Source: Propionibacterium sp. (GTDB taxonomy: Bacteria; Actinomycetota; Actinomycetes; Propionibacteriales; Propionibacteriaceae). Taken from it: a stretch of 12,702 nt of DNA. The notes beneath the pieces were generated by a model, which was not told the origin of the DNA, made no database searches, and worked only from the letters and a program-made list of their open reading frames with translations. Both the position numbers and the translations under genes were made by a program. The DNA lies in contig JAAYZP010000071.1 of assembly GCA_012514785.1 (NCBI GenBank), positions 1 to 12,702 on the forward strand, written 5' to 3'. Of this stretch, positions 1-7,776 are shown in pieces. Positions within the stretch are counted from its first letter, which is position 1, and each line of letters starts with the position of its first letter.

Positions 1-1181
1 GAGCCGGCGAGGTCGGCGGAGCCACCCCACAGCTCGGGCACCTGGTCGGCCAGCGCGGCCAGCACCTCACCGGAGGCGGCGCGGGTGGACATGGAGCCCT
101 CCTCGAAGACCGGGAGCGAGAGGTCCTGCGGCAGCTTCTGCGCGCGGACGCGCTCGAGCAGCTCGGCACCCTCGGGGTTGGCGGACTGCCAGGCCTCGAA
201 ACGCTCGTCCCAGGCGGCGCGCGCCACCTTGCCGCGCTCGGCGATCTGGTTGCGGGCGTGCTCGACGACGCTGTCGTCGATCGCGAAGGGCTCGTCCTCG
301 AAGCCGAGGACCTCCTTCAGCGCGGTGATCTCGTCGCCGCCGATCTTGGCGCCGTGGACGCCGGCGGTGTCCTGCTTGTTGGGCAGCGGCCAGCCGATGA
401 TGGTGGTGAGCTTGATGAAGGTGGGCTTGTCCGTGACCTTCTTGGCCTCCTCGATGGCGTCGTAGAGCGCCTGGAGGTCTTCCTTGTACTCGGTGCCGCC
501 CTGGGTCCAGTCGACCTCGAGCGTGTGCCAGCCGTACGCCTCGTAGCGAGCGGAGACGTCCTCGGTGAAGGCGATGTCGGTCTTGCCCTCGATGGTGATC
601 CGGTTGTCGTCGTAGATCATGATCAGGTTGCCGAGGTTCTGCGTCGCGGCGAGCGAGGAGGCCTCCGAGGCCACGCCCTCCTGCATGCAGCCGTCGCCGG
701 CGATGACGTAGACGAAGTAGTCGAACAGCGACTCACCCGGGGTGGTCTCCGGGTCGAAGATGGCGCGCTGGCGGCGGGCCGCCATGGCCATGCCGACGGC
801 GTTGCTCACGCCGGCGCCGAGCGGGCCTGTGGTGCACTCGACGAAGCGCGTGTGGCCGTACTCGGGGTGGCCGGGGGTCTTGGAGCCCCAGGTGCGCAGC
901 GACTGGATGTCCTCCAGCTCGAGGCCGAGGCCGCCGAGGTAGAGCTGCGCGTACTGCGTCATCGACGCGTGCCCCGCGGACAGCACGAACCGGTCGCGAC
1001 CGATCCAGAACTCGTCCGTGGGATCGGTGTTCATCACCTTCTGGTAGAGCAGGTACGCGGCGGGCGCCAGCGAGATCGGCGTGCCGGGGTGGCCGTTGCC
1101 CACCTTCTCGACGGCGTCGGCCGAGAGGATCCGGGCGGTGTCCACCGCGCGCGAGTCGGTTTCAGTCCATTCAAACGTCAC
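1..1181 (-). CDS. tkt: Transketolase, N-terminal part (3' end off window)
   Basis: Transketolase moves two-carbon ketol units between sugar phosphates in the non-oxidative pentose phosphate pathway, using thiamine diphosphate (ThDP) and Mg2+ in the cytoplasm. About 393 codons are visible, covering the ThDP-binding domain and the start of the pyrimidine-binding domain. Visible motifs are GNGHPGT (His near residue 31), LSAGHAS (His near 71), KTPGHPEYGHT, then TTGPLGAG near 118-125. The ThDP/Mg signature GDGCMQEG lies near 162-169. The last visible residues, PELWGGSADLAG, open the second domain. The GTG start at 1181 is chosen because AAGGAAG lies 5 nt upstream and the protein matches from there; the ATG inside the first codons is out of frame. 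Actinobacterial transketolases often have a few more N-terminal residues. The C-terminal third cannot be seen. The identity is secure from motif order. Confidence 0.96.
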   Translation of the reverse strand, partial: MTFEWTETDSRAVDTARILSADAVEKVGNGHPGTPISLAPAAYLLYQKVMNTDPTDEFWIGRDRFVLSAGHASMTQYAQLYLGGLGLELEDIQSLRTWGSKTPGHPEYGHTRFVECTTGPLGAGVSNAVGMAMAARRQRAIFDPETTPGESLFDYFVYVIAGDGCMQEGVASEASSLAATQNLGNLIMIYDDNRITIEGKTDIAFTEDVSARYEAYGWHTLEVDWTQGGTEYKEDLQALYDAIEEAKKVTDKPTFIKLTTIIGWPLPNKQDTAGVHGAKIGGDEITALKEVLGFEDEPFAIDDSVVEHARNQIAERGKVARAAWDERFEAWQSANPEGAELLERVRAQKLPQDLSLPVFEEGSMSTRAASGEVLAALADQVPELWGGSADLAG

Positions 1182-1206
1182 TGTTGCTTCCTTACATCTA
1201 GCGTTT

Positions 1207-1236
1207 GGCGACAGCCTAGTGGGCGGGTTTGTCGCC
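1207..1236. promoter_or_regulatory. Dyad upstream of tkt, overlapping a possible -10
   Basis: A 7-bp inverted repeat, GGCGACA (1207-1213) and TGTCGCC (1230-1236), with a 16-nt spacer, lies 26-55 bp upstream of the transketolase start. On the minus strand a -10-like TAGGCT (1213-1218) touches one arm. A regulator bound here could therefore control tkt, or the arms could form a leader hairpin. No convincing -35 is visible. Both the promoter and the operator role are inferred from position and symmetry only. Confidence 0.3.
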
Positions 1237-1261
1237 GTGGTGGGGTGGCCGTGGATTGCCG

Positions 1262-1444
1262 TCAGAAGTCGAGATCGGGCAGATCCACGAGCGAGGGGGC
1301 GTCGTCGTCCTCGTCGTCGGTGGTGCCGACGACGGCCCAGGGCGTGCCCGGCTCGTTCGGGCGGATGGTCTCCCCCATCGCGTCGCGCACGAGGCGGGCG
1401 AGGTCGTCGCCCTCGGCGGGATCGAACTTGCGTGTCTCGGCCAT
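1262..1444 (-). CDS. Small acidic hypothetical protein (60 aa)
   Basis: This 60-residue protein starts MAETRKFDPAEGDD and ends in a strongly acidic tail containing DDEDDD and then DLPDLDF. It has no signal peptide, membrane segment or cysteine, so it is probably a soluble cytoplasmic protein. I do not recognise the family. The ATG at 1444 is preceded by AAAGG with a 7-nt gap, a reasonable ribosome binding site, and the reading frame is in register with codon use typical of the window. The much longer open frame running upstream of this ATG is an antisense artefact of GC-rich sequence. It lies 80 bp upstream of tkt on the same strand, with its own likely promoter after the TIMP-like gene. It could be co-transcribed with tkt; a functional link is unknown. 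Confidence 0.72.
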   Translation of the reverse strand: MAETRKFDPAEGDDLARLVRDAMGETIRPNEPGTPWAVVGTTDDEDDDAPSLVDLPDLDF

Positions 1445-1468
1445 GGTGGCGCCTTTCTGTCCGTGGCA

Positions 1469-1474
1469 ATAGTA
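1469..1474 (-). promoter_or_regulatory. Possible -10 for the 60-aa gene
   Basis: TACTAT on the minus strand fits the actinobacterial TANNNT -10 pattern and would start transcription near 1462, giving a leader of about 18 nt that contains the AAAGG ribosome site. It sits inside a direct repeat of ATTGCC (1465-1470 and 1475-1480, minus strand) with a 10-bp period. No clear -35 is present. Confidence 0.35.
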
Positions 1475-1480
1475 GGCAAT

Positions 1481-1497
1481 GCCCGGGGCCCCCGGGC
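1481..1497 (-). terminator. GC-only hairpin after the TIMP-like gene
   Basis: GCCCGGG, a 3-nt loop and CCCGGGC form a perfect 7-bp stem. It starts 5 nt beyond the stop codon of the minus-strand gene at 1503-2084. No U-tract follows, so it is not a classical intrinsic terminator. Actinobacteria often use such U-less hairpins, so a terminator or mRNA 3'-end role is plausible. Confidence 0.35.
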
Positions 1498-1502
1498 CAG
1501 GT

Positions 1503-2084
1503 TCAGCGTCCCTTCCGCAGTTCGCCGCGGCGGGTGAAGATCTGCCAGAGCACGACGCCGAGCAGGACGGCCAGTACGGTGGCCGCGATCGTCGTGCCGA
1601 GATAGTCCGGCTCGAGGTCGTCGACGGGGAGCTCGCCGTCGGTGGCGTCGTCGCGCAGCTCGGGCGCCTCTCCCGCACCGAGGGCCGCGGTGACCTGGGC
1701 GACGGCTTCCTCGGAGACGTGTTGGGTGAGGCTGCAGACGTTGGTCTCGTAGCCGGAGGCGGGGTTGCCGCCGGCGAAGAGGAGCACGTCGTCGCCCGCG
1801 CGGAGGCTGGGCAGCCCGCAGGCCCCCTCCTGGTCCGGGGTGCGCACCTGGAACGGCGCGTCGAAGCTGCCCTTCCAGACGTGCGCGGGTGTGACGGTGT
1901 AGACGACGTCCATGGCGCCCCCGTCGTGTTCGGCGCGTTCCACCGTGACGCGGGCCACCACGGGGTGTAGCTCGGCGGAGCCCGGGATGTCGTTGTCGAC
2001 GCAGCTGCACGCCGCCGCCGGGGACGCGGTGACGAAGGTGAAACTCGCGACGAGGGCGAACAACAGCAGGAGCGTCCGGGACAT
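1503..2084 (-). CDS. Secreted, membrane-anchored TIMP/NTR-like protein
   Basis: This 193-residue protein is predicted to be exported and anchored at the membrane. An N-terminal signal peptide (about 1-25, hydrophobic LLLLFALVASFTFV) ends in SPAAA before CSC. A likely C-terminal transmembrane helix (about 162-182) is followed by the basic tail RRGELRKGR. The four cysteines are at 26, 28, 89 and 117, so the mature chain has them at 1, 3, 64 and 92. This closely follows the NTR/TIMP fold, in which an N-terminal CxC pairs with two later cysteines. The segment VYTVTPAHVWKGSF followed by ACG and DDVLLFAGG also resembles that fold. Cleavage could instead be by signal peptidase II, as the cysteine is in a weak lipobox context (AAAC). 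The ATG at 2084 has no ribosome site but has TACACT 6 nt upstream, suggesting leaderless translation. It is divergent from the ABC operon. Its function is unknown; protease inhibition is not shown. Confidence 0.82.
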   Translation of the reverse strand: MSRTLLLLFALVASFTFVTASPAAACSCVDNDIPGSAELHPVVARVTVERAEHDGGAMDVVYTVTPAHVWKGSFDAPFQVRTPDQEGACGLPSLRAGDDVLLFAGGNPASGYETNVCSLTQHVSEEAVAQVTAALGAGEAPELRDDATDGELPVDDLEPDYLGTTIAATVLAVLLGVVLWQIFTRRGELRKGR

Positions 2085-2090
2085 GGATGC

Positions 2091-2096
2091 AGTGTA
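2091..2096 (-). promoter_or_regulatory. Leaderless -10 for the TIMP-like gene
   Basis: TACACT on the minus strand matches TANNNT and lies 6 nt before the ATG at 2084, the spacing expected when transcription starts at the A of the start codon. No Shine-Dalgarno sequence is present, which agrees with a leaderless mRNA. No good -35 is visible. Confidence 0.45.
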
Positions 2097-2125
2097 GTTC
2101 CGGGCAACCCCGGCTGCGGCGTGGG

Positions 2126-2131
2126 TACTGT
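2126..2131 (+). promoter_or_regulatory. Possible -10 for the ABC exporter operon
   Basis: TACTGT fits TANNNT and would start transcription near 2138, leaving a leader of about 27 nt before the ATG at 2165. It would form a back-to-back pair with the minus-strand -10 at 2091-2096. The support is only the hexamer and its position, and no -35 is clear. Confidence 0.3.
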
Positions 2132-2164
2132 CGCGCCGGCTCCAGGTGTGGTTGGATTCTGGGC

Positions 2165-5140
2165 ATGTTCTCCTGGGTGGGGTTCGCGGCGTCGCGGGCC
2201 AAGGCGGCAGGAGGGCTGTTCCTCACGCTGCTCGCCCTGGTGGCGGCCACCACGGGGATCATCGCGGGCACCGTCGGGTACACGTCGGCGGCGGCGACGT
2301 CGTCGGCGCGCGAGGCGGTGTCGCTGGACCGCGGCCTCGAGGTGCGCACCCGTCTGGCCCACGACCCGGCGGCGCAGGCACGGCTCGCCCGGCAGATCAT
2401 CGACGACACGTTCGCGCCGGCCCCCGTCGAGGTCGAGGAGGCGAGCGCCGACGGTGACGTCACGTTCACCGTCCGGCCCGACGCCGAGCTCCTGCAGCCC
2501 GACGACCTCCCCCACTACGCCGACGGCGCCGACCGGCTGCGGCTGGAACTTCGCGCCACGGACGTCGCCGTCTCGGGGGTCTTCGTCGAGGGCGACCTCG
2601 CCGAGGCCGCGTCGGTGGCCGCCCGCAACATCATGGTCTCCCGCGCGCTGGGCGCGATCCCGCTGTCCGTCCTCGTGCTGGTGACGGTGCTCGCCGTCAT
2701 GCAGGTGGCGCGCCTGCTCGCGAACTCCCGCGAGGCGCAGCTCTCGCTGCTCGTCGCGCGTGGTGCGAGCGCGCGCCAGGTGTTCGCGCTGAGCGCGGCG
2801 GAGTCGACGGTGGCCGTCGTCGCCGGCGCGGGCCTCGGCCTGGGGGCCGCGCTCCTCGCGCTGCGCGCGGTGCCGTTCGGGGCGGCGCAGTGGCCCACGA
2901 CGCTCGGCGCGGGCCTGCTGTGCTTCGCCGGCACGCTGGCGATCGTGCTCGGGCTCCTCGTCGTCCAGGTGCGCGCCGCCGTGACGCCCGGCTTCGACGC
3001 CGACCGCTCCGGCCGCACGTCGCGCGCCGTCACGGGCGCCACGCTGGCGTTCACCCTGCTGGCGGCCGGGATCGCGCTGTGGCAGCTCACGCGCGCCGGC
3101 TCCCCCTTGATGGTCGACGACGACGGTGGCTACTCCGTCAACCTCGTCGCCGGCGCCGCGCCCGCGCTGCTGCTGGCGGCGGCGGGCGTCGTCGCGCTCG
3201 GGCTGCTGGGCCCGCTGGGCGCACTCGTCACCGCGAGCACCCGCCGGGCGCGCGGGGCGGCCGCGTTTCTCACCGCAGCCCAGTCCTCCCGACGGGTCAC
3301 CATCTACGCCGCGCCCGTGCTGCTCACCGTGCTCGCCACGGGTGCCGCCACCACGGCGGCGATGTACGCCGGCACCTCCGCGCAGCTGCGCGACGACCTC
3401 ACCGCCGTCGCCGACGGCGCCCCGCTCCGGGCCACACTGGCGGGCGGCGATTTCGACGTCGACGTGCCCGGCGTCGACGCCGCCACGCCCGTGTGGATCG
3501 TCGACGCCGCGCAGGTGGGCGACGCGTCGGTACCCGCCACCGGGGTGCTGCTGGCCGAGATCCGCGATGTGGTCACCGCGCCCGAGGGCATGCGGCTCCT
3601 GCCGGAGGCCGAGCCCGTGGACGCCGTCGGCGATTCCATCGTCGTGCCGCCCGGCACAGCCGAGCTCATCCTGACCGTCGACGCGGGGCTCACCCTCGGC
3701 GCGGACGACCTCGCCAGCCTCGACCTCCAGGCCGAGGACATCCGCCACCAGCTGGAGGAGATGGACGAGACCGGCGGGGAGTGGGTCGACGAACAGCTGG
3801 CCTTCATCGTGGGCGACACGGCCGAGCGGCTGGGCAGGCCCATGGAACTGGACGTCCGGCTCCAGCTCCGCACCCTCGACACGGGCGATGCGGAACCCGT
3901 GAGCGCCGGCCCCACCACGCTGCCCGGACCGGAGGTCACCTACGACGAGGAGACCCTCACCGGCCATGGGGCCCAATCCCACGAGGTGCACGCAGAGCAC
4001 GTGATCGCACTCGATCCCGGGCGGCGGTACGTGATCGACGCGCTCCGGCTGATCAACTCGAGCACGTCCGGCTGGCCGCGGGGCGTCCACGCCTCGCTGC
4101 AACTGACCACGGGGGACGGTGAGTCATTGCTCGCCGACACCGGGGGCTGGGCGTCCACCACCGCCACGACGCCGGAGCTGGCGGAGGCACTCCTGGGCGA
4201 AGGCGAGCAGGGCCCGGGCGACATCCGGCCGGTCCTCGACACCTCCGGACCCACGTGGCGGCTGCAGGCGCACGACACCGACGACAGCTTCTGGGGCAGC
4301 CCGATCTCGGCGGCGAACACGCCGGCGGGCCCGTCGCCGACCGATGCCGAGGGCCGCGGAACGGGCAGCGGACTCACCGCCCGCGTCGCGCTCACTCCCG
4401 CCGCCGCGGATGCCGCGGCCCTCGGTGTGGGCGACACGTTCGAGCTGCAATTCATGAACCGCCGCATCCCGGCCGAGCTGGTGGGAATCGTCGACGCCGT
4501 CCCCGGCCGCACGGAACCGCTCGCCGCGCTGGTGGACATGGCCTCGGTGGGCGCGGTGTTCGCGAGCTCCGGCGACGCCCCGCGCCCGCCGTCGGAGCTG
4601 TGGGCGAGCACCTCTGAGGACCCCGCGACGGTGGCGCCCCGGCTCGCCGAGGCCCTGGGCGGGGCGGAGGTGCGCGTCGGCGGCCAGACGTCCGGCACCG
4701 ACCCGACGGCCGCCGCCCGGCTGATCTTCTGGATCGCCTGCGCCGGCGCCGTCCTGCTGGCGGTCACGGGCATCGCGGCCGCCAGCGCGGCCATGCGGGC
4801 CGACCGCCGCCCGGAGGTGGCGGTCCTGCGCGCGCTGGGCATGACGCCGCGCAGCCAGGCCTGGTCGAGGGCCATGGAGTTGGCGGGGGTCGTCGTCGCG
4901 TCCGTGGCGTTCGGGCTCGTTGCCGGATGGGTGGTCAGCCGCCTCGTGGTGCCGGCGCTGGCGCAGGCGACGGTCGCGCCCGGCCAGGTGCGGATCCTGC
5001 CGGAACTCGCCCTCGACGCCGCACCGTGGGCCGGGCTGATGGCGCTCGGAGCGGTCGGCGTCGCGCTGGTGCTGGTCACGATCGGCCGGCAGGTGCGGGC
5101 CGAGGCCCTGGACGACGAGTACCGCGAGGAGGTGCGATGA
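2165..5140 (+). CDS. FtsX-family ABC transporter permease, large (991 aa)
   Basis: This is the first membrane subunit of the four-gene ABC system. About ten transmembrane helices can be read: near 14-36, 163-187, 212-237, 245-270, 290-308, 327-355, 380-400, 853-875, 905-930 and 954-975. The first FtsX-type domain has the coupling segment LLVARGASARQVF; the second has VAVLRALGMTPRSQAW before a membrane Glu. A first extracytoplasmic region covers about 37-162. A very large second one covers about 401-852 and includes a probable beta-rich part around 565-660. This architecture suits substrate extraction, mechanotransmission or peptide export rather than simple import. The ATG at 2165 is chosen because the protein becomes permease-like exactly there; an upstream in-frame extension to 2087 reads as non-membrane, Arg/Cys-rich sequence. 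The ribosome site is weak. The stop overlaps the next start (ATGA). The substrate is unknown. Confidence 0.92.
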   Translation: MFSWVGFAASRAKAAGGLFLTLLALVAATTGIIAGTVGYTSAAATSSAREAVSLDRGLEVRTRLAHDPAAQARLARQIIDDTFAPAPVEVEEASADGDVTFTVRPDAELLQPDDLPHYADGADRLRLELRATDVAVSGVFVEGDLAEAASVAARNIMVSRALGAIPLSVLVLVTVLAVMQVARLLANSREAQLSLLVARGASARQVFALSAAESTVAVVAGAGLGLGAALLALRAVPFGAAQWPTTLGAGLLCFAGTLAIVLGLLVVQVRAAVTPGFDADRSGRTSRAVTGATLAFTLLAAGIALWQLTRAGSPLMVDDDGGYSVNLVAGAAPALLLAAAGVVALGLLGPLGALVTASTRRARGAAAFLTAAQSSRRVTIYAAPVLLTVLATGAATTAAMYAGTSAQLRDDLTAVADGAPLRATLAGGDFDVDVPGVDAATPVWIVDAAQVGDASVPATGVLLAEIRDVVTAPEGMRLLPEAEPVDAVGDSIVVPPGTAELILTVDAGLTLGADDLASLDLQAEDIRHQLEEMDETGGEWVDEQLAFIVGDTAERLGRPMELDVRLQLRTLDTGDAEPVSAGPTTLPGPEVTYDEETLTGHGAQSHEVHAEHVIALDPGRRYVIDALRLINSSTSGWPRGVHASLQLTTGDGESLLADTGGWASTTATTPELAEALLGEGEQGPGDIRPVLDTSGPTWRLQAHDTDDSFWGSPISAANTPAGPSPTDAEGRGTGSGLTARVALTPAAADAAALGVGDTFELQFMNRRIPAELVGIVDAVPGRTEPLAALVDMASVGAVFASSGDAPRPPSELWASTSEDPATVAPRLAEALGGAEVRVGGQTSGTDPTAAARLIFWIACAGAVLLAVTGIAAASAAMRADRRPEVAVLRALGMTPRSQAWSRAMELAGVVVASVAFGLVAGWVVSRLVVPALAQATVAPGQVRILPELALDAAPWAGLMALGAVGVALVLVTIGRQVRAEALDDEYREEVR

Positions 5141-7776
5141 ACTGGCTCACGCGCCCCTGGTGGCGGCTATTCCGCGCGGACCCGTGGGTGGTCGTCGCGC
5201 TCGCGGTGCTGGCGTTCGTCGTCGCGCTGGCCGCGGCCGCGACGCCCCGGGCGATGTCCACCGTCGCCGACCGGCAGCTGGAGCAGACGGTCGGCATGCT
5301 CGCCGGCTGGGAGCGCGAGCCGCAGGCGGTCTGGAACCAGGACGAGGCCCCGCGCAGCTGGGTGGGTCACGAGATGCCCGAACCGGTCGGGGCCTACGCC
5401 GCCGGAACGGAACGGATCCGCGACGCCCAGCCCGCGCCGCTGAGGGACGTGCTGGGCACCGGGCAACTCATCCGCACCAGCGTGCGCTACACCTCCTTCT
5501 CCCCCGACTTCGAGCGGACCGGCCTGTACCGCGCCGACGTGCACGCCTCCATCAACCCCACCCTCGACGAGTCGGTGGAGCTGGTCGACGGCGCCTGGCC
5601 CACCTACGACGGCGACGGGCCGTTCGAGGCGGTGCTCGCCCACGAGGTGGCCGAGCTGCTCGGCGTCGACATCGGCGACCCACTCGCGCCCGAGTACGTG
5701 CTCGTGGGCACCGTGGCGCCGCGCGACCCGGAGGACCCCCGCTGGCAGCAGCTGGACCTGGGCGACCGCGCCTTCGTCGAGACCGATCCGAACCTCGGCA
5801 CGATCGCGACCGTGATGGCCTACCTGGCGCCCGACTTCCAGGGCTCCATCCACGACGAGGCGGGCATGACGTACCGCAACGTGCTCTGGTACCCCGTGGA
5901 CGTGCGCACGCTCACCGGCGGGGTCGACGTCGCGCAGCTGCAGTCCCAGCTCACCCGGATGCTCGCCGACAGCCACGTGCTGCTCGACGCGGAGGAGGCG
6001 TCCCCGGGTGCGCCGGTGGCGGTGAGGTTCGAGTCCGAGCTGGGCAGCACGCTGGAGCGGGTGATCAAGGAGCAGCAGGAGGCCGCCATGCTCGTCGCGA
6101 TCGTCGCGGCCGGGCCGGTCGGCGTAGCCGGGGCCGTCATGGCGCTCGGCGCGGCGCTCACCGTCGTGCGGCGGCGCCCGACCCTCGACCTGATGACCGC
6201 CCGCGGCGCGTCGCCGGAGCAGCTGCGCACGATGATCGGCCTGGAGGGCGCGCTCTGCACGGTGCCCGCCGCGGTGGCGGGGCACCTCGTCGCGCTCGCC
6301 GTGGCCGGGGTCTCGCCGTGGTGGGCGTGGCCGGTGACGCTGTTGGTCGGGCTCGTGCCCGCGGCGGCGCTGATATTCGCCATCCGCGGGCTGGGCGTGC
6401 GCACCCGCAGCGATCTGAGCGTCCGCGGCGGGCGGCTGCGGCTGACGGCCGAGATCGCGTTCCTCGCCGTCACCGCGGCCGCGACGTGGCAGCTGCTGAC
6501 CCGCGTCGACGCGGGCGGCGGCGTCGACCTGCTCGCCGTAGCCACCCCGATGCTGCTGGCGTTCTCCGCCGTGCTGCTCACCCTGCGCCTCTACCCGGTG
6601 CCGCTGGCCGCGCTGTCGGCGGCGTTCCGGCGCGGCCCGGGCATCGTCGGGCACCTCGGCGCCGCCCGCGCGCTGCGCGACCCGGCCGGCGGGCTCGTGC
6701 CGACGCTCGCTGTGGTGCTCGGCGTCAGCGTCGCGATGCTCAGCACGGTCATGCTCGGCACCGTCACCCGCGGCGCGGAGACCGCAGTCTGGAACGAGGT
6801 GGGCGCCTCCGCCCGGCTCAGCGGCCGCGCCACCGACGAGGTGCTTGACCGGGCGTCGGAGATCGACGGCGTCACTGCCGCCGGCCGCATCTCCCAGACC
6901 ACCGACGACCGGCCGTTGACGGTGGGCGGCGAGACCGAGTCCGTGCGCATCTGGGTGGTGGACGACTCGATGGAGGACGTTTGGGCCGGCTCCCCGCTGA
7001 TCGAAGCGCCCGGCCCCGAACTCTTCACGCCGGGCGCGATCGTCACCGGCGGCGAGGTTGCGATCGACGCCGGCGAGGGCACGCTGGGCGGCGTCGGCGA
7101 CGTGCGCGTCGTCGGGCACCTCGACACCATCCCCGGCACGATCGCCACCAGCCGCTGGGTGCTCGTGGCCGAATCGACGTGGCACGCCTCCGGCGGGGCG
7201 ATCCCGAACGCGAGCCTCGCCTTCGTCCGGGCCCACCCCGGCGCGGACCTCGACGCGGTGGGCGCCGAACTGGAGGCGCTCGTGCCGTACAGCCGCGTCT
7301 CGACGGTGGCCGGCGGGCTGGAACGCAACGCCGAGAACGTCGTGATGCGGGCGCTCGGGGCCACGTTCGTCGCCGCCGCGGCCGGCACCGCTCTGCTCAC
7401 TGCGCTGGCGCTGGTGGTGGTGCAGTTCATGGGCGCCCGCAGCCGCGCCGAGCTGCTCGCGGTGCTCCGCACGCAGGGCATGCGCCGCGGGCAGGCGCGC
7501 GGCATCGTCGCTTGGGAACTGGGGCCGATCGCGGTGACGGCCGTCGCCGTCGGAGCGCTGCTCGGGGTGGGGATCGCAGCGCTGCTGGCGAGCTCGCTCG
7601 ACCTCTCGGGTCTCACCGGCAGCACCGCCGCCCCAGCGCTGTACCTGGACCCGCTGGTGCTCGGCGGGGTGCTGCTCGCGGTGGTGGGCACCGTCGCCGC
7701 CGCCGTCGCTGTCAGCGCCTGGCTCGCCGGGCGCACCAATCTTGCCCAAGCCCTACGGATCGGGGAGGACCGATGA
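5137..7776 (+). CDS. FtsX-family ABC transporter permease, second (879 aa)
   Basis: This is the second, non-identical membrane subunit. Helices are read near 14-38, 317-345, 368-392, 395-415, 435-455, 465-485, 521-545, 736-765, 796-820 and 842-868. The FtsX-type coupling segments are LMTARGASPEQLR and AVLRTQGMRRGQARG. The first extracytoplasmic region (about 39-316) is long. It contains a MacB periplasmic-core-like stretch, VELVDGAWPTYDG followed by AHEVAELLGVDIGDPL. The second (about 546-735) is shorter. The ATG at 5137 overlaps the previous stop as ATGA and has GAGGAGG just upstream, so translation is probably coupled. The gene ends in an ATGA overlap with the first ATPase gene. It probably pairs with the 991-residue permease to form a heterodimer; homodimers are possible. 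The substrate cannot be deduced. Confidence 0.92.
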   Translation: MNWLTRPWWRLFRADPWVVVALAVLAFVVALAAAATPRAMSTVADRQLEQTVGMLAGWEREPQAVWNQDEAPRSWVGHEMPEPVGAYAAGTERIRDAQPAPLRDVLGTGQLIRTSVRYTSFSPDFERTGLYRADVHASINPTLDESVELVDGAWPTYDGDGPFEAVLAHEVAELLGVDIGDPLAPEYVLVGTVAPRDPEDPRWQQLDLGDRAFVETDPNLGTIATVMAYLAPDFQGSIHDEAGMTYRNVLWYPVDVRTLTGGVDVAQLQSQLTRMLADSHVLLDAEEASPGAPVAVRFESELGSTLERVIKEQQEAAMLVAIVAAGPVGVAGAVMALGAALTVVRRRPTLDLMTARGASPEQLRTMIGLEGALCTVPAAVAGHLVALAVAGVSPWWAWPVTLLVGLVPAAALIFAIRGLGVRTRSDLSVRGGRLRLTAEIAFLAVTAAATWQLLTRVDAGGGVDLLAVATPMLLAFSAVLLTLRLYPVPLAALSAAFRRGPGIVGHLGAARALRDPAGGLVPTLAVVLGVSVAMLSTVMLGTVTRGAETAVWNEVGASARLSGRATDEVLDRASEIDGVTAAGRISQTTDDRPLTVGGETESVRIWVVDDSMEDVWAGSPLIEAPGPELFTPGAIVTGGEVAIDAGEGTLGGVGDVRVVGHLDTIPGTIATSRWVLVAESTWHASGGAIPNASLAFVRAHPGADLDAVGAELEALVPYSRVSTVAGGLERNAENVVMRALGATFVAAAAGTALLTALALVVVQFMGARSRAELLAVLRTQGMRRGQARGIVAWELGPIAVTAVAVGALLGVGIAALLASSLDLSGLTGSTAAPALYLDPLVLGGVLLAVVGTVAAAVAVSAWLAGRTNLAQALRIGEDR

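Noticed and set aside
258..1472. Long plus-strand frame over the transketolase gene
   Set aside because: The minus strand reads transketolase motifs continuously; the plus-strand translation is Val/Leu/Asp-rich shadow sequence.
1262..4102. A 946-codon open frame on the minus strand
   Set aside because: Apart from its last 60 codons (the real small gene) it lies antisense to the first permease and in another frame of the TIMP-like gene. Its protein is Arg/Gly/Gln/His-rich low-complexity sequence, as expected from a GC-rich shadow frame.
5167..7749. An 860-codon open frame antisense to the second permease
   Set aside because: It has no recognisable domain and an Arg/His/Gly-biased composition. 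The plus-strand frame has clear transmembrane and FtsX features.
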